Part shown: positions 12,301-25,600 of the stretch, one piece after another
How the letters are laid out: every line of letters begins with the position of its first letter
Position numbering within the stretch: the first letter of the stretch is position 1
Assembly: GCA_003508835.1 (NCBI GenBank)
Contig: PUFA01000062.1
Coordinates: 3,386,001-3,450,000, forward strand
Length of the DNA stretch: 64,000 nucleotides
Direction of reading: 5' to 3'
From: Eonycteris spelaea
Lineage: Eukaryota > Chordata > Mammalia > Chiroptera > Pteropodidae
Position numbers and translations under genes: made by a program
The notes under the pieces: model-generated
The model's database searches: none
Seen by the model: the letters and a program-made list of their open reading frames with translations, nothing else
What the model was told of the DNA's origin: nothing

Positions 12301-12430
12301 TCAACTGATTCTAGGCATTTCTGCTGTGCTCAGAAAAACTGGTTACTAGAGACAGAGATAGGTTCAGGCACAGAATTCCTCTTCTACCACATCTTCCTGA
12401 GAGAGATGTATACTTGTGAGAAGACAAGGA

Positions 12431-12432
<2 letters not shown>

Positions 12433-12464
<32 letters not shown>
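12433..12464. repeat. TG microsatellite
   Basis: Roughly 15 uninterrupted TG units are present. A short frame (12271-12465) ends by reading through the repeat as alternating Cys-Val and is not a gene. Confidence 0.95.
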
Positions 12465-12466
<2 letters not shown>

Positions 12467-12639
12467 CATCTGATAACTAATGGGGTTTTTAGTTTTTAAC
12501 AGGACAGCCCATCAGCCAATCACATTTTCACGCTTGTTGCTATCCTTAACAAGCATAAAAACCAGGATTTGTTCCTTTTGGCTGGACATCCTCTGGTCCA
12601 AGAACTTTTTCTTCTTCTTTCTGGCTATGAAATCTATCA

Positions 12640-13470
12640 TAAGGAATGCATAGAGAATGAAATGACTTTAAATACATATAATTTTTTTCTGTTATGAACA
12701 TTTAAATTGAGAATGTCTTATAAATCAAAGTGATTACATGTCAAAATGTTTGCTAACGTATGTGCTAAGGGTAACTAATCAACACAAAATATTAAAAAAT
12801 AAATATTCTGTGCATACAAATAAAAAATAAATACACAGAATAAGTTTTACTTGTCTTTTGTTGTTGTTGTTGTTCTCAGTTCCTGATTCTGTGCCTACTG
12901 CAATAGTTCAGTGTCACTAAAGGCCTAATGGGTTGGATGTGTTGAATTGAAAGGATTTAAAGTGAACTTCATCTTCTGTTGCTTTCCAGATGCAATTTGA
13001 GATGTCTTTGTATGATTCTCTATAAAGCACTCCATAATGAATGGACAAATGAAACAATTTTGAATGTGATGATAGACGTTTTCCACTTTTAGAAAGAAGC
13101 AATAAAGAGTGAGTACATGCTTTGCCTCATATATTGTGTCTCAAAGTCCAAATAAATTTACATATTGCTTTCTCTACTAAATGTATTGGGACAGTTATTT
13201 ATTTAAAAAATGTACTTCTAAGAAATATTGAACCAAAACTTTCTTCCTCTGGAAGTCACTCATATAAGGAGAATCCACGGAGTCTTATAGAACTTGGGAA
13301 AAGTCATAACATATGTGTGTTCGACGTGATTTTTGATTGCTGATACCTAGTGGTTATTTCTAAGGAGTGAGATCACAATGAACTTTTCCTAATCTCTCCA
13401 ATATTAGAATTTTTTTTGCAAATAGTATTTATTACTTTTAATGTGAAAAGTAATGATGACATTCATATAT
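12640..13470. other. Gene-free stretch
   Basis: No gene or assignable repeat is visible apart from a short TTG repeat near 12858-12874. Base composition is AT-rich throughout. Confidence 0.45.
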
Positions 13471-13914
13471 CAGCTTTGAACGGCTGACCACTGGTTGCAC
13501 AGTTCTTTCATCTTTTTCAGCATAAATTGTCAACTCCACTTCTTTTGTTTTGTCCTTCGCCTGAGTCAAAATGTGGTTCAAGATACCTGCTCATTACAGC
13601 TCCAGAGGCCTTTGATGTGGGTCCCAAGGTGTTTCTATCAATTTGTTATGTCTGTGAGAATCCCATTACTATCTATACCATTTCTGCATTTATAGACTCC
13701 TCTGGGGCCTTTTACAACATCTCATTTGGGGATTTGTTGCTTTATACACTTATAAGTTATCTTGCCATTATTTAATTTTTTAAAATTTGTTTGTAAATCC
13801 CTTTAAGTCTGCAAACTATAGTGAGAGCAATATGACAAAAGAGTAAAACATAAGCCAGATTATTTTTTTCAAATACCTTCAATATTTTACCAGTTAACTT
13901 AAGCAAAAACTAAG
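13471..13914. other. Unassigned sequence
   Basis: Two overlapping plus-strand frames (13495-13695 and 13527-13775) occur here. Neither has a recognisable domain or conserved-looking composition. I see no gene. Confidence 0.35.
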
Positions 13915-14455
13915 ATCATTTATAAGTATACTGTCTCTATCCACTTTAGTGAATATCCAAAAGAGTTGAAAGCAAGGACTCAAAACCAATACTTGTACAC
14001 TAATGTTCACAGCAACATTATTCCCAATAGTCAAAAAGTGGAATCAAGTTAATTCCCCATCAAACACAAGCAAAATGTAGTATATACCTACAATGAAATA
14101 TAATTCAGCCTTAAAAAGGAATAAGGTAGTGATACATGGTACAACATGAATGAACCTTAAAAACATGCTAAGTGAAATAACCCAGACACAAAGACATATA
14201 TTATATGATTCCATTTATATGAGATACCTAGAATAGTCAAATTTATAGTGATAGAAAGAGCAATTACCATGACCTAGAGGACAGTGAGGATGGGAAGTTA
14301 TTATTTAATGGGGACAGAGTTTCAGTATGGAATGATGAAAATATCTGGAGAAGGATAATTGTGGTAGGCGCAAACAATGTGAATGTAGGGTATGCCATTA
14401 AATTGTACACTTAAAATATTTAAATGACAAATTTTATGTTATAAAAATATTTTTT
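13915..14455 (+). repeat. L1 LINE 3' end (old L1M type)
   Basis: The sequence follows the L1 3' UTR in order: 'gaatatccaaaagagttgaa', 'ttcacagcaacattattccc', 'caatgaaatataattcagcc', 'aacatgaatgaacctt', 'gctaagtgaaataacccaga', and the terminal 'ttaaattgtacacttaaaat'. It ends in an A/T-rich tail near 14455. It is 5'-truncated and non-coding. Confidence 0.85.
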
Positions 14456-15939
14456 TAAATATACCAAAATCACATAATCAGCTACCAGTTATGTGTCTGC
14501 ATGTGACGCTCAAGTTATGTCTATAGGTCTGACTTACTATGTGTCAATTATTTCCTTCTGCTCTATCTTCTGGAGATGTAACTTCTGAAATCTATTTGTG
14601 AAAAGAAGCAGGAACAAAAGAAAAACAAAATTATGAGTAAAAATTAAGACTTGTGATCTTGTTAAGATGGAATGCTGATATAGAGGTGTAAAAAGAGAAT
14701 CATGATTGTGTAGCTTGTCTCTTGTCCTATACATTGAAGCTATAGACTCTGATGATGGTGGCGATTATCCTTAAAATCCAGTCAGTACTACATTACTAAG
14801 GGGAAATGCACACACACACTGAGTTTCTTTCCTTTACTTGGGTCTTTTAAAACATGACTTTGATCATGTGCCTTTGAAATAAAAGAATGGTAAAACTTAT
14901 ACATCAATTCATGTGTAAGCATTGCATATTTCAACTTCTTACACCTCACAGTGTATATGTACATCTTTTATAATTTATTCCCTGAGATATCATTGCCTTT
15001 TGTTGTACATTAGAGCCTGAGATTATTGTGTTAGAATACATTCCTTTAAAAAAAAAAAAAACTTTGTATACTTTCCAACACCTCCTTCAGTGTCTAACAG
15101 ACACATTGCCTGAGTAAATATTTCTCAAATTGAACTGAATCTATGATTTGAAGGTTTAGTTTTACATGGAAGTGTCACGATTCTGTTTTTATTGATAAGA
15201 GATCATAATACTTTTTTTTCCTTTGGAATTATAATTATACAGGTAGTACTTTCAGGGTGTGTCAAACTATAGAAGTTTAGAAATTAACGGAAGTGTCCTC
15301 TGGAAAGCCCGTTGCATTCCTGCTCATTGATCATTGTCAATAACAGAGCTTTCGTACTTGTGAGTGCCTGTTGTGCCTGAGCTCTTTGTGGAATTTTGCA
15401 GACCCATTGCATTCTGCCTTGGTGGAATCATGAGCCTTTTTTGAATATGGGTTCAGGGGTAGATTTGGATGTTGGGTGCTCACATTTTTATGTTTTATAT
15501 TTTGGGAGAAGTTCCAAGGAAGGTCTGAAAACACTTCTGGTCAAACAAAAGTCACTTTACCTCAAGTGCATCTCTTGATGGTGACTTTTTCCATCCACTT
15601 ATGATCCCTTAAAAGTTTATTCAGGAACTGAATAGTTTTATTTAGAGAATTTCACAGAAAATGATTTTTAAATCACTCAGATTCTAACATGCAATTCTAA
15701 CATCTCTTACAAATCTTCTGGAAGGTATATCTAGATGCATTCATCATATATAACTATTTTGAAAGCTATTTTTTTTTCTAATATCACCAATTAGAACAAA
15801 AAAAATGTGCTTGCCTATTTCTTGAATGTCATGATTCACAATATTTTATTCTTAGCTTTTCTACCCCATAGGCCATATCACATCACATATTACCTAAATT
15901 TTAAAAAGTTTCTACTATTTGTGCTAATAGTGCCCATTT
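14456..15939. other. Gene-free AT-rich stretch
   Basis: No gene is seen. A poly(A) run lies near 15048-15061. Short opposing frames at 15337-15578 overlap and have no coding signature. Confidence 0.45.
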
Positions 15940-16670
15940 TTCTTGATCCACATGGCTCTGCCCAGTCTTTTGGGTCTCTCCTCTTTTCTCTTTGTTTCAC
16001 CTAAGCTGGACTATGTGACTGATTTCCTGAAATAATCTCTCATCAACTTCCTTATTCATCTACTACTTACAAAATCTTAATCCTGTATTTGGCCAGAATC
16101 TGCTTTCTCTGCTACCATATTCATGCAAGTGAACCTACCAAGAAGAATCACATAAATTTGGACACTGACCGTTAAAAAATATGGTCCCCAATTTGACCAG
16201 TCGTTGTAACGTTCTTTAACATCCTTTCCCAATCTTTTGGAATAAACGATTCAAACATTTGTCACATTTTTCATGTGACATGTTCAACATTTTCCTCCTG
16301 TCAGCTATTGATTTATTGAGAAAACTATGCCATCACAACTATGTTGCACTCATTGTAATATGTCCTTCTACCTGTAGGCTATCCATAACAAGACAAGTCT
16401 TCAAAGTATTTTCTCTGAGGTCAGAAGATGTATCCATTCATCCCATCCTTTGATTTCATAATCTTCCCATTTTGCTGGATTTTACTCCACCCCCATCTTC
16501 TACCAACCCTCTCTAATGGTTCCTCCTCATAAACGTGCTCAAATAGGATGCTCAGATCTCTCCCATTTTAATAAAATGCCCCTTAATCCTTGGATTTCTC
16601 TAGCAAGTATTAATTTTTCCATCTTTTTTTCTCTTCCAAAATTTATGAAAAGGTAAACTTCACTTTCTTA
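15940..16670 (+). repeat. Possible L2/CR1-type LINE remnant
   Basis: The landmark 'tcttccaaaatttatgaaaa' followed by 'ggtaaacttcactttctta', and the upstream pyrimidine-rich text with 'ccaaccctctctaatggttc', resemble L2/CR1 ORF2 text in the plus orientation. It is highly decayed and its edges are uncertain. Confidence 0.35.
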
Positions 16671-18419
16671 CTTTATATATTTTAATTGTCTAAACTCAAT
16701 AATTATTTTCTATCCTTGTTCGCTAGAATGGACACTGTACATAAAAAGATATTTTATAACTCTTGAATTGTTTTGGCTTTTAGTGAGATTTATTTCATGC
16801 TAGAAAATTTACAACAATTTAAATATCTCTACAACTTGATGTTCTCATTTGGTTTGCAAAGATTCAAAACAACAAGATCATCTACAACGAAAATCTACAA
16901 AACTGATCAGTCCAGGAAAACTACCATAACATAGATTCTGTAGAATTTTAAAGAAGCTAATGCAGTTTTTGAAAAGAAGAGTAATGAAGTAATGTAATAC
17001 CTTCACTCCATTAGGAAACAGTAATATGGTTTAAGAAATTTAGAGACTTTTAAATGCATCCTGGCTTTGGTTACTCTTCCCACCCCTTCAACTTTTTCAT
17101 AGAATGCTTATAATTTATCCAAGCCTATACATATATGGATTATTAGTCATGGACAAGACAATTCTTTGGCCTAAAATATTTGGTACTATTTTTACCTCTG
17201 AGAAAATGAGAAAGGCTAGTGACCTGGCCAGTATCCTCTACTGGAGGTGATTTCACAGGAATGGCAATAATTATCACCTGTATAATATCTGTGAAACCTC
17301 TCCTTCTCCTGCTAATCTTTTAACACACTTAAAATGGTAAATATTTAAAGTTTTTACATAACTCCAAACCACAGCCCAGTTGTTTGTTTTTATACTGTCT
17401 CTTCTATGTACATAACACAAGCGACAGTAAATAAAGTTCTCTTATTGTATAAACATCCTTTTGAAGGTGATGTTTTTATAAGCTTCTTTTTTATTTAAAA
17501 CTGTTTTCTAAGTAGTTAGATTATTCATGAAGTTATTTTCATCACTATTGCACTATTTAAAATGATGAAAATCATTTAACTTCAATTATTGCTTTTGTTT
17601 CTCTAGAAACAAGTAAAAGACAAAGTCTCCACTTTCACAACTAAATTAATGACTGACACATTTGTCCTGAGATTAAAAATAAGAGTCTGGCACTGTGTTA
17701 CTTCCTGCACAGGCGCTGTAGCACAGACATGAGGAAAGATTGATGTCTTTGGCCAATGCAAAGCAGGGGACACTCCCAGCCAAAGGCAGCTTTCTCTGTT
17801 AAAACAGTGCCCACAGAAATAGTATCATTGCCTTTGTATACCACAATGTGAAAATAATCAGGAAACACTACATCAAAGTAAAGCAGAACTTATCTTAGGG
17901 ACGCTGATGGAGAAAAACAAAATCAATATATTCTTTATGTGTCTGTTTATATTACTACAGAATAATAAAATAAATTAAGTTATTTTTATTAGAAACTAAG
18001 AGATCAAAACTGTTTTCAATGTTAATTAACTGGTAATAAAATGCTGTATATCTTATGTGCAAGTAGTTTGATGTTCATTTTAAAAGTGAGAACACATACA
18101 TTAATGATTGCTTTGTTTGCAGTAATACAGGATATAATGATGGTCTATGGTTGAACTGGCTTATAAGTAAACACATAGATTGGTTTAATCAACTATAGTT
18201 TTTCTTAAAAATCACATTGCTTCAGGCCAACAGAGCTTTTTTATTTATTATAAAGTAAAATAACCAGTTTGAGTCTGTTTTTTAGTCATTATTATTCTTT
18301 TATGCTACATGTATTAACATTATTCAATACATACAGCAATATTATGAAAAATAAAATTACTAAATATCCATTTTTTGCTTCTTGCAATTTTTTTTGCAGC
18401 ATAGTGTTAATTTATTTAT
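16671..18419. other. Gene-free AT-rich stretch
   Basis: No gene is seen. The part 17690-17830 is less AT-rich and looks unique. The rest is unassigned. Confidence 0.45.
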
Positions 18420-18520
18420 CTATTCATTAAATACTTATTGACCGCCTATTATGGACCAGATCCAGGAGATGCCAGAGCAATGGAAACTCAAGATCAAATT
18501 CTTCTGAAGCGAAAAATGTT
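18420..18520 (-). repeat. L2 LINE 3' end, antisense
   Basis: The plus strand reads 'cattaaatacttattgaccg', 'cctattatggaccagatcca' and 'ggagatgccagagcaatgga'. This is the reverse complement of the L2 3' terminus, which normally reads from 'ctggggatac' to '...gcctggcacatagtagg' and 'caataaatatttgttgaatg' on the L2 strand. Only about 100 bp are clear. Confidence 0.6.
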
Positions 18521-19569
18521 AATTTGGGACTATGAATACCTTCTTTTTGTAATGAAATACACAAAAGTACTCAATACACAAAAGCCTGAGTTTATCCCGA
18601 AGAATTGGGATTTACTTTGTACTCTTTTTGGTAGAAAAGAAACCAAACTTTTCCACTCAGAAGAAGAGAGAATTTGTTATTGAAATCATAGAAGAGAGCA
18701 TAAGTAAGTCCTGCTATGACTGTGAAGTTTATGAATTTTAGCCGTTGAGTCAACAAAACTTCATTTTTGAAATGATTGTAAAGTCATAATAGTAATTCAA
18801 TTATAAGTCAAAATACCTTAATATTCTAGTTTTTCATATTTTACAAACATTTAAAATATTTCTTAGTTTCAAATAAGTCTAATCAGAGAGCTTTTTTCTG
18901 ATGATAAAATAATTAAATTGCATCTTAAGATATGCTAAAGTAGATTATAAAACTTTTAAGAAAAAACAAAATCTAAATTATTTTAGAATGTTAAATTTGT
19001 TAGTAAAGGGAAACTGTCACCACAACTATTTCACAACTACTCTTTAAGAATTTTATCATCTCCTTTATTAGAAAAACATAACCCCCTTCTATAGAGATGT
19101 AAATTTGTTAAGTACTTGAGTATTTGTACCTATTAATTACACCAGATAGTTTGAACAGATGCTTAAATATTTTTGTGAAAAAATATCACATTTTATCATA
19201 ATAAAGGTATTAATACTATTGTGATTATTTACTTCTTTTTGGCTTTTAAATTTTATTAACTAATATCATTGTCTTAAATATTTATTACAGAGGGAAGAAA
19301 GCAAACACATGTTATCTGACTATCTTACCAATGTCAAAATTTCCTTTTATCCTGTGGGTGGGATTCGTTAGGAGAATACAGTCTCTTGTCTTCCTTAGAG
19401 GTGAGGGTATTATTTTATAAACCCAATTTCATATCTATCTTGCCATCTGTCACAAGAAAGAAGAGATATAGGACAGTAGCAAACTCATGTTAAAAACGCT
19501 GTCTTGGGATAACAAAGAGAAAAGTTAATGGACGTGGATTTACAAATTATTAATGATTTTTTTGTCATT
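18521..19569. other. Gene-free AT-rich stretch
   Basis: No gene or assignable repeat is visible. The 81-codon frame at 18438-18683 begins inside the L2 fragment and is incidental. Confidence 0.45.
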
Positions 19570-19960
19570 TCTTGAAAAATGAAAGCTATGCACGCTGCCC
19601 CTCTTCCCAAACAGATTGTGTTTTATTCCTTTGCAGTTTGTCCATCAGCTTTCACTCTGACAACATAATCCAGAACTAATCCAGAGCATTCAGTTTGCCT
19701 TGTTCGCTCTCAGACAGCTTGCTCAGACAAATCCTGCTACCTGTCAGGCCCCCTGTGGGTGCCAAACCTGCTGCCAGGTTAACCTCTGGGGAAGCAGAAG
19801 ACCTGCTGATTTAACCCCAACTTCCTTTCCTGTAATCCACAGTAAATAGGGAAGATGTGAACAGGCTAATTGTTTTAATCAGGCCTCGGTCCCTTAAAAT
19901 CTGTTTCATACACAGCTTTAAGAACTCAGGTTATAAGGATCCCCCTGCAAAATCACATGA
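19570..19960. promoter_or_regulatory. Candidate conserved non-coding block
   Basis: It is unique-looking, with balanced base composition in otherwise AT-rich DNA and no repeat landmark. It contains several homeodomain-type cores (TAATTG near 19868, TTTAA/TAATC) and motifs such as 'acctgctgccaggttaacct' (19765-19785), which is a near-palindromic E-box-like arrangement. This texture suits an enhancer, but conservation has not been tested. Confidence 0.3.
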
Positions 19961-22794
19961 CACCCCCTCCAAAATGTGAACCCTAAAAAAGCGAATGGAT
20001 CAGATACACCAAAAGGTATTAATCTTCTAAAGTAATCTTTGAAAATATATTGACCACTTCAATGAACCACATCATTGCTTATAAATACTTCCTAATTGTC
20101 AGGATGAGGTCAAAATTGATTTAGGGTAAAAAAAAAGAAGGCGACAACATGGTTATTATAAAAACTGACACTTTGCTAATTTCTAATATGCTTGCTATAA
20201 TTTTCCTTCTCTTTATCCCCCTCCCCCGATTCGTGTATATGCACGCACATTAATTCTCGTTACATGACAGTGAATTTGAATATTGTTTACAGATTGGTCT
20301 CAAATGATTCCAAAATGAGCAAATAACTAGACAAAGTTTTCAGATGAGTAAATATAAATTAATGTTGCATGGCATTTAAATGACTCACATTGACTTGAAC
20401 AAGAATAAAAATGGAGCACATTGAAGTAAAAAGCCTTAAAAAAATACTCACTCTTTACTCAAAAAAAGCAATAACACATCACCTTTTTCTTGTCGAAATT
20501 CAAGGCACAACAGTCTGCTCCTGCAGCATCAACCATCCACAGCAGAAAAACAACAACAAAAAAAACAAAAGAACCCCTACATGAACAGAGTTTCAAGGCA
20601 CACTTAAAAGTTCCACTAAGTTTAGCCTTTTGAGAAGTGTAATAAAACATCATTTGGTTTTCAATATTAAGAATATAAGTATCTAGGCTAATAGGTAGGA
20701 GAGAAACATAGAACAGTCCCTGGGGAGAGAAGCAGAATTCTACCACAAATAAGTGGTCGGAATTTCTGTGCTTCTAAGGAAGGTCTTTAGTTTTCCTCCA
20801 TTTAATGGCAGAGTTTTCTTTAAGAGCAAGGAGGACAAAGTTTACCCCTCTGCCCTACTTATTCCCTCCCACAGTGCAGAAGATGACAGATGAGGAAGGT
20901 TCATTATGCAAAATAAACACCCAGATATGGTTCGATGAAGTGTGAGTGCACTTGGAAACACATACACATGTTCACAAACACTCACACACACCATTCACTC
21001 AGTTTTTAAATCTAATTTTGAAATTAAAAGTTTCATTCCTATGTGATCATTGTGATGATGGGTTATTTTTGTCTAAATAATTATACCTTAAAATTAATAC
21101 AGTGCGAATGAAAAAAGCATTTTGTTTTTGCGTCGATAGTTTTTAAAATAAATCTTTTACTTTTTTCTATTAAACAGGTAGTAAAGGTTTGTATTTATTT
21201 GAAAATTGATTTTTAATTTCTGTTTTTAAAATTATATTTGATTTATTTTTTGTTAGCATCCTTTTCACACCCCTCTTTCCATGGTTCATATTTTTTCTTT
21301 TCTTTTACTCCTTTATGTTTCTATTTGTTTTATTGGTGGAAAAGTTTACTGGGATGTCAGGCAGTAATTTATCACGAAGCAGCTAACTTTCCTAGCTAAG
21401 GTGAGAATAGAGATTAATTGTCAAGCAACACCACATGAGATAAAGCTTGTTTTAAAAAGGACCAAATCTTTTATGCTCTGTTTGGTAACCAGGCAGTTAT
21501 TGAACTGAAATTTAGAAATAAAATTTTAAATCAGAAAGACAAAATTGAAACATGCAGTCCCTAGAGTAAAAGTCTTCAAAGTCTTCCATAATATATTGAT
21601 CATTATTAAAGATGTGTTTGAAAGACAACTTTATTACAGAATTGACTCTACATTTGATGATAATCTTAGGATTGTAGAAGGGTGATAAATGAGTCATTCC
21701 TAGGAGTCAGAGGCCAGGGAATAAGGACTTGGGTAGAGGGAGGTGAGTGGCAGGGTGGGCTTAGAGGAAAGCCAGTTGGTCTAGGACACAGCTCTGAGGT
21801 AGAGAAAATGGCCTGAGAGGATGGAGTGAAGTTTTGGGGAGAAAAAGAATTTAAGGAACATATGTAAATGACTTGAGAAGAGAAGAGAAATAGACTAAAA
21901 AAGAAAAAAAGAGGCAAGAAAGAAGTGTGTGGCAAGAAGTTTACGTTCGGACATACCACGTATGAACTGAAACAATCACAGCAGTTTTAGAAAATAGTGT
22001 TACTTAGTAATGGGAACTTTATGCCACATTTAAATCATTTAACAACATGTATCATTAGAAATTTTAACGATACATACAAGCAAAAGACAAGAAAAAAATC
22101 CCTGAATAGCTTTAAACAAGGCACAGAAGTCAAGAGCTCAAACTACAGAGCTGGGTTGGCTAGGTTTGAAGCTGATTAAGCAGGGAGGTACTTATTTGCT
22201 TTATCGTCCTCTTCTCCAAAATGAGGATTTCCTATTCCCCATTTTCCCATAATGCTGCTGTTCAGATTTATTTGAAATAATATATATGTAGTGCTTCAGG
22301 TGAGACCTGACATAGAGAAGGAACTTGCTTGCTGTAGTTTAGCTGTCACCTGAGTACAAAGTACAAATGCACTTAAACCTCATTCAAACTTCCTGTATTA
22401 GAAACTCTGCAGTCAGGAATCATAGGTTGGTATTTTGTTAATGAAATATTCAATTGTTTAAGTTTCATACTAGATGGCGTATATAGAATATCTATACGAG
22501 AATTTTATCCAGCGCTTTAGAGCTTTAGAAAAGAGCTCTGATCCTTTGGAATACTGAATAAATTGATTTAACAACACTCATATACTACTTTCACTGGAGA
22601 TTTTTCAGGATTTAAGTTGATCTACTTTTTATTTGTATTTGACTTATTTACTCAGTGAAGAACACACTATTTTCAGAATAGTTGTAAGAAAAGTGCCAGG
22701 ATGAATCATTAAAGCTATATATTACACAGAAGTACAAAAAATCTATAGCCAACATTGAAAAATGCAGCTTCATAGGTTTCTATCTGGTTCTTAT
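19961..22794. other. Gene-free AT-rich stretch
   Basis: No gene is seen. It includes an A-rich run at 20545-20575 and a purine-rich stretch on the plus strand at 21660-21940, where a 97-codon minus frame (21666-21959) is Pro/Ser/Phe-biased because of the skew. The rest is unassigned. Confidence 0.45.
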
Positions 22795-23060
22795 GATATA
22801 AAGCGAGTTTAGCTTGAGCAGTCATGCCGTTTAGGATGCATTGACTGCTATACAATTGATCAATATGTTGTAAACAAATGCTGAAAATGTTAGGTCATAT
22901 ATGATCATCTTCCTTTCTAAAGTACCAGCTCTAAGACGCTATCTGGTTATTGATCATGTTTCTTATCAGCTCTGAGCATTATGGTATGTTTGTAGTTGGA
23001 ACATAATCTAAACAGTACTGGCCTAATTCATTGACCTTTGAAGTCTGGATCTAAATGGCA
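22795..23060. promoter_or_regulatory. Candidate conserved non-coding block
   Basis: It is unique-looking, with several ATTGATCA/TGATCA-type sites (near 22855, 22950) and no repeat landmark. It is reported only as a candidate and its conservation is untested. Confidence 0.2.
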
Positions 23061-23729
23061 GTAACACAAGAAGACTGATCACACTTACAACAGTCTTTCA
23101 CTTGGTCTCACTGTCTGCTGAAATTTGAAATAATCAAAGTCCAGAAAGTAAACTAGAGGGTACAATTTACCTTAGTGAAAGAGAATGTTGAAATCGATAG
23201 ATGAGAAGAGAATTTGCACTTTGAATTTTTAACTTATATTTTTCAGAAAAGAATATTCATTTATTAGAACAAATATGAGACCAATCTCTGTCAGAATTTT
23301 GCTTCCTCTTTCAGCTAGGGGATAATGGGATGACTTTCGAATAGTCTGAATAAAATGTAGCTGATTTTAATTTGGGATAAAATACCTTAAAAACTTAAAG
23401 TTTTTGTGGTTTGGGGCTTTTAGAACAAAATTTGTCTAATAGAACATACATTATTCAAGGCACGCACATTTTTTTTTTTACTAGATGAATTCTAAGTTCA
23501 TATTTAAAAATATAAACATAATCACAAATTAAAAGCAAGAGAGAAAAGTCTAAATCAAGTAGAGCCCGTGATCTACTGGGAACTTTTAGTGAACTGATTT
23601 CTACATCTTTACCAGCTCCCAGCCATTTGACACACATTCAATCTGGCTTTTTTTTTTTTTTTTTTTAATGAGCTCATACAGCACTTATATGTAATAGACT
23701 TTTAAAAGTTATCCTAACATCGTTACTTT
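23061..23729. other. Gene-free stretch
   Basis: No gene is seen. A poly(T) run lies at 23648-23667, which could be the poly(A) end of a minus-strand retroelement, but I could not identify the element. Confidence 0.45.
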
Positions 23730-24310
23730 TATTACCTAAGAATATTCTTTTGTGTAAATGTACCAGTGAATATTTAACAAGTCTCCTTTTGAAGCATAAG
23801 ATTATTTTCAAGTTTTCACTCTTTTAACCATTCAGAGCTACCTTTGCATCATTTTATACTAATTATTTCTTTAGGATAAATTCTTAGGGGTGCAATGAAT
23901 AGATTAGAATAGTATTTATATTTGAAACTTCAATGTATGTTGTTATATAAACTTTAAAAATTAGTATATTTATTTATACTTTTTAAAAATACATATATTT
24001 CTCTATATATTTATACCTTGTATATGATTATTACCTTCCATATCCATGATACTAATTATTTTATTTTTTATTGTTTTCTATCTGACATGACAAAAAGATA
24101 ATCTTAATATTTCAATTTGCTCTTGTTTGACCGTAAGAGTGAACTACTTTTTAGTTTCATTGGCCATTACTTTTCTTACTCCTCTATTTGCTATTGCCCC
24201 CTGTTCCAATGAGTTGTGAAACTTTTTCTTATTTATTTGTGAAAACTTCTTATATAGTAAATATGCTTCTATTTCACTTATTTAAATATACATATATTTA
24301 GATAGTAAAT
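23730..24310 (-). repeat. L1 LINE 3' region, antisense (L1ME-like)
   Basis: The plus strand gives antisense L1 landmarks: 'caagttttcactcttttaac', 'aggataaattcttaggggtg', 'aatatttcaatttgctcttg', 'tttcattggccattactttt' and 'gaaaacttcttatatagtaa'. The order is right for an old minus-strand L1 3' end. Confidence 0.65.
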
Positions 24311-24319
24311 ATAATTTCC

Positions 24320-25000
24320 CCTTTTTTGGATTTCAATTATTACTATATTTTTGACTCAAGTTATTACATTCTGATCAGAGAATATGGCCTGTGAAATTTC
24401 TTCTTTCTTTGGATCATCTTGCAGTTTTCCTGGTGACCTAATACACAATTTTTGAAAATAAATATTTCATGCACACTTAGAAAAGAAAGTGTTCTCTGTC
24501 AGTTACAGATTGAATTCAGGATATTAATTTTACATTATTTAGACATTTTATATTTTATTCCTCTTTTATTTACTTAATCTGACAGGGATTTACTGGTAAA
24601 TTAAATTCTCCCACTTCAATCATATATTTAAAAATTAACAACAATCTTTTAAAAAGTTCTAACAATATTTGCATTACATATTTTGATACCGTTATTAATT
24701 ACTGAAAGTTTATACCCTTTAAACTTTTATTTAGGAAAGATGTTACTCTTTTTATTTTAAATTAACCCTTAGACTAATATTTTTCTTAAATTATTTTTAT
24801 AATATTTTTGTTAGGTCTTTCAGAATCATGTCGCTTTAACTCTCTTATTCCATTGTTTAGGAATACTCTTTAATTGGTTAATGTTTCTCTCTATATCTCC
24901 TGAAGTAGGGTAGCGTTTTAATGATTTGTAGGTGGTACTCTTGCTCAGATTTTGACGTGAATTAAAGAATGTCAAAAATGCATTTGATCCCCTTTCACCT
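24320..25000 (-). repeat. LINE (L1/HAL1-like) fragment, antisense
   Basis: The plus strand carries 'cattctgatcagagaatatg', 'ttctctgtcagttacagatt' and 'tttatttacttaatctgaca'. These resemble antisense L1 ORF2 endonuclease/RT text. It is heavily decayed with no open frame, and may be the 5' continuation of the preceding antisense L1. Confidence 0.45.
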
Positions 25001-25014
25001 CAAATATACGGTAA

Positions 25015-25140
25015 TGAAAGGAAACTAACCTTACGTTGGTGAGCACGCAAACAGGGGTATACAGATATCTAATTAAAACATTGTGCACCTGAAATTTATG
25101 TAATATTAATCAATGTTACCTCACAAAATTTCATAAAAAC
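25015..25140 (+). repeat. L1 LINE 3' tail
   Basis: The L1 terminal block is recognisable: 'ttggtgagcacgcaaacagg', 'acattgtgcacctgaaattt', 'atgtaatattaatcaatgtt', then 'acctcacaaaat'. Only the last ~125 bp are present. The tail type is one I associate with laurasiatherian L1s. Confidence 0.65.
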
Positions 25141-25149
25141 ATGTATTTC

Positions 25150-25600
25150 AAATTACTTTTTTTATGTTAGATAATATTATAAGACATTGGTATTATCTAT
25201 TTCTTAGGGGAACAAAGTAACTTATCAGTAAAGTTATTTTGGTCTAAAACCATCTGAAGTCCTGATCTCTGATACGCTTTCAATTTCTTCCGTTTCTCTC
25301 CTTCGATTTTCATCAGTTAACTTCTGAAGTGTGTATATATTTTAATGTTACACAAAATCTCAAATTAATTAGTACTAAAATACATAGAATACTCCCTAAA
25401 AATCTTTTCAATTTCATCTTTTTGCTGTTATACATCTTTTCTCCTGATAGTTGGTTGCTTATTCATAGTATTTTCCCTTATTTCATTTATCAGAAGTCCA
25501 TCTCTTTTATTGTTAATATAGTAGTCTCAATTACTCTGATGCTAATAACATTTTGGTTTAAAATTCACTATTATGTTATTTTTAATACTTTTCTAATGGG
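25150..25600. other. Gene-free AT-rich stretch
   Basis: No gene is seen. A 133-codon plus frame (25329-25730) covers it and runs into the MIR below. It is Ile/Leu/Phe-rich as expected from AT-rich DNA and is not supported as a gene. Confidence 0.5.

Noticed and set aside
21666..21959. A 97-codon minus-strand Pro/Ser/Phe-rich frame
   Set aside because: It is explained by a purine-rich plus strand; no domain and no conserved feature is visible.
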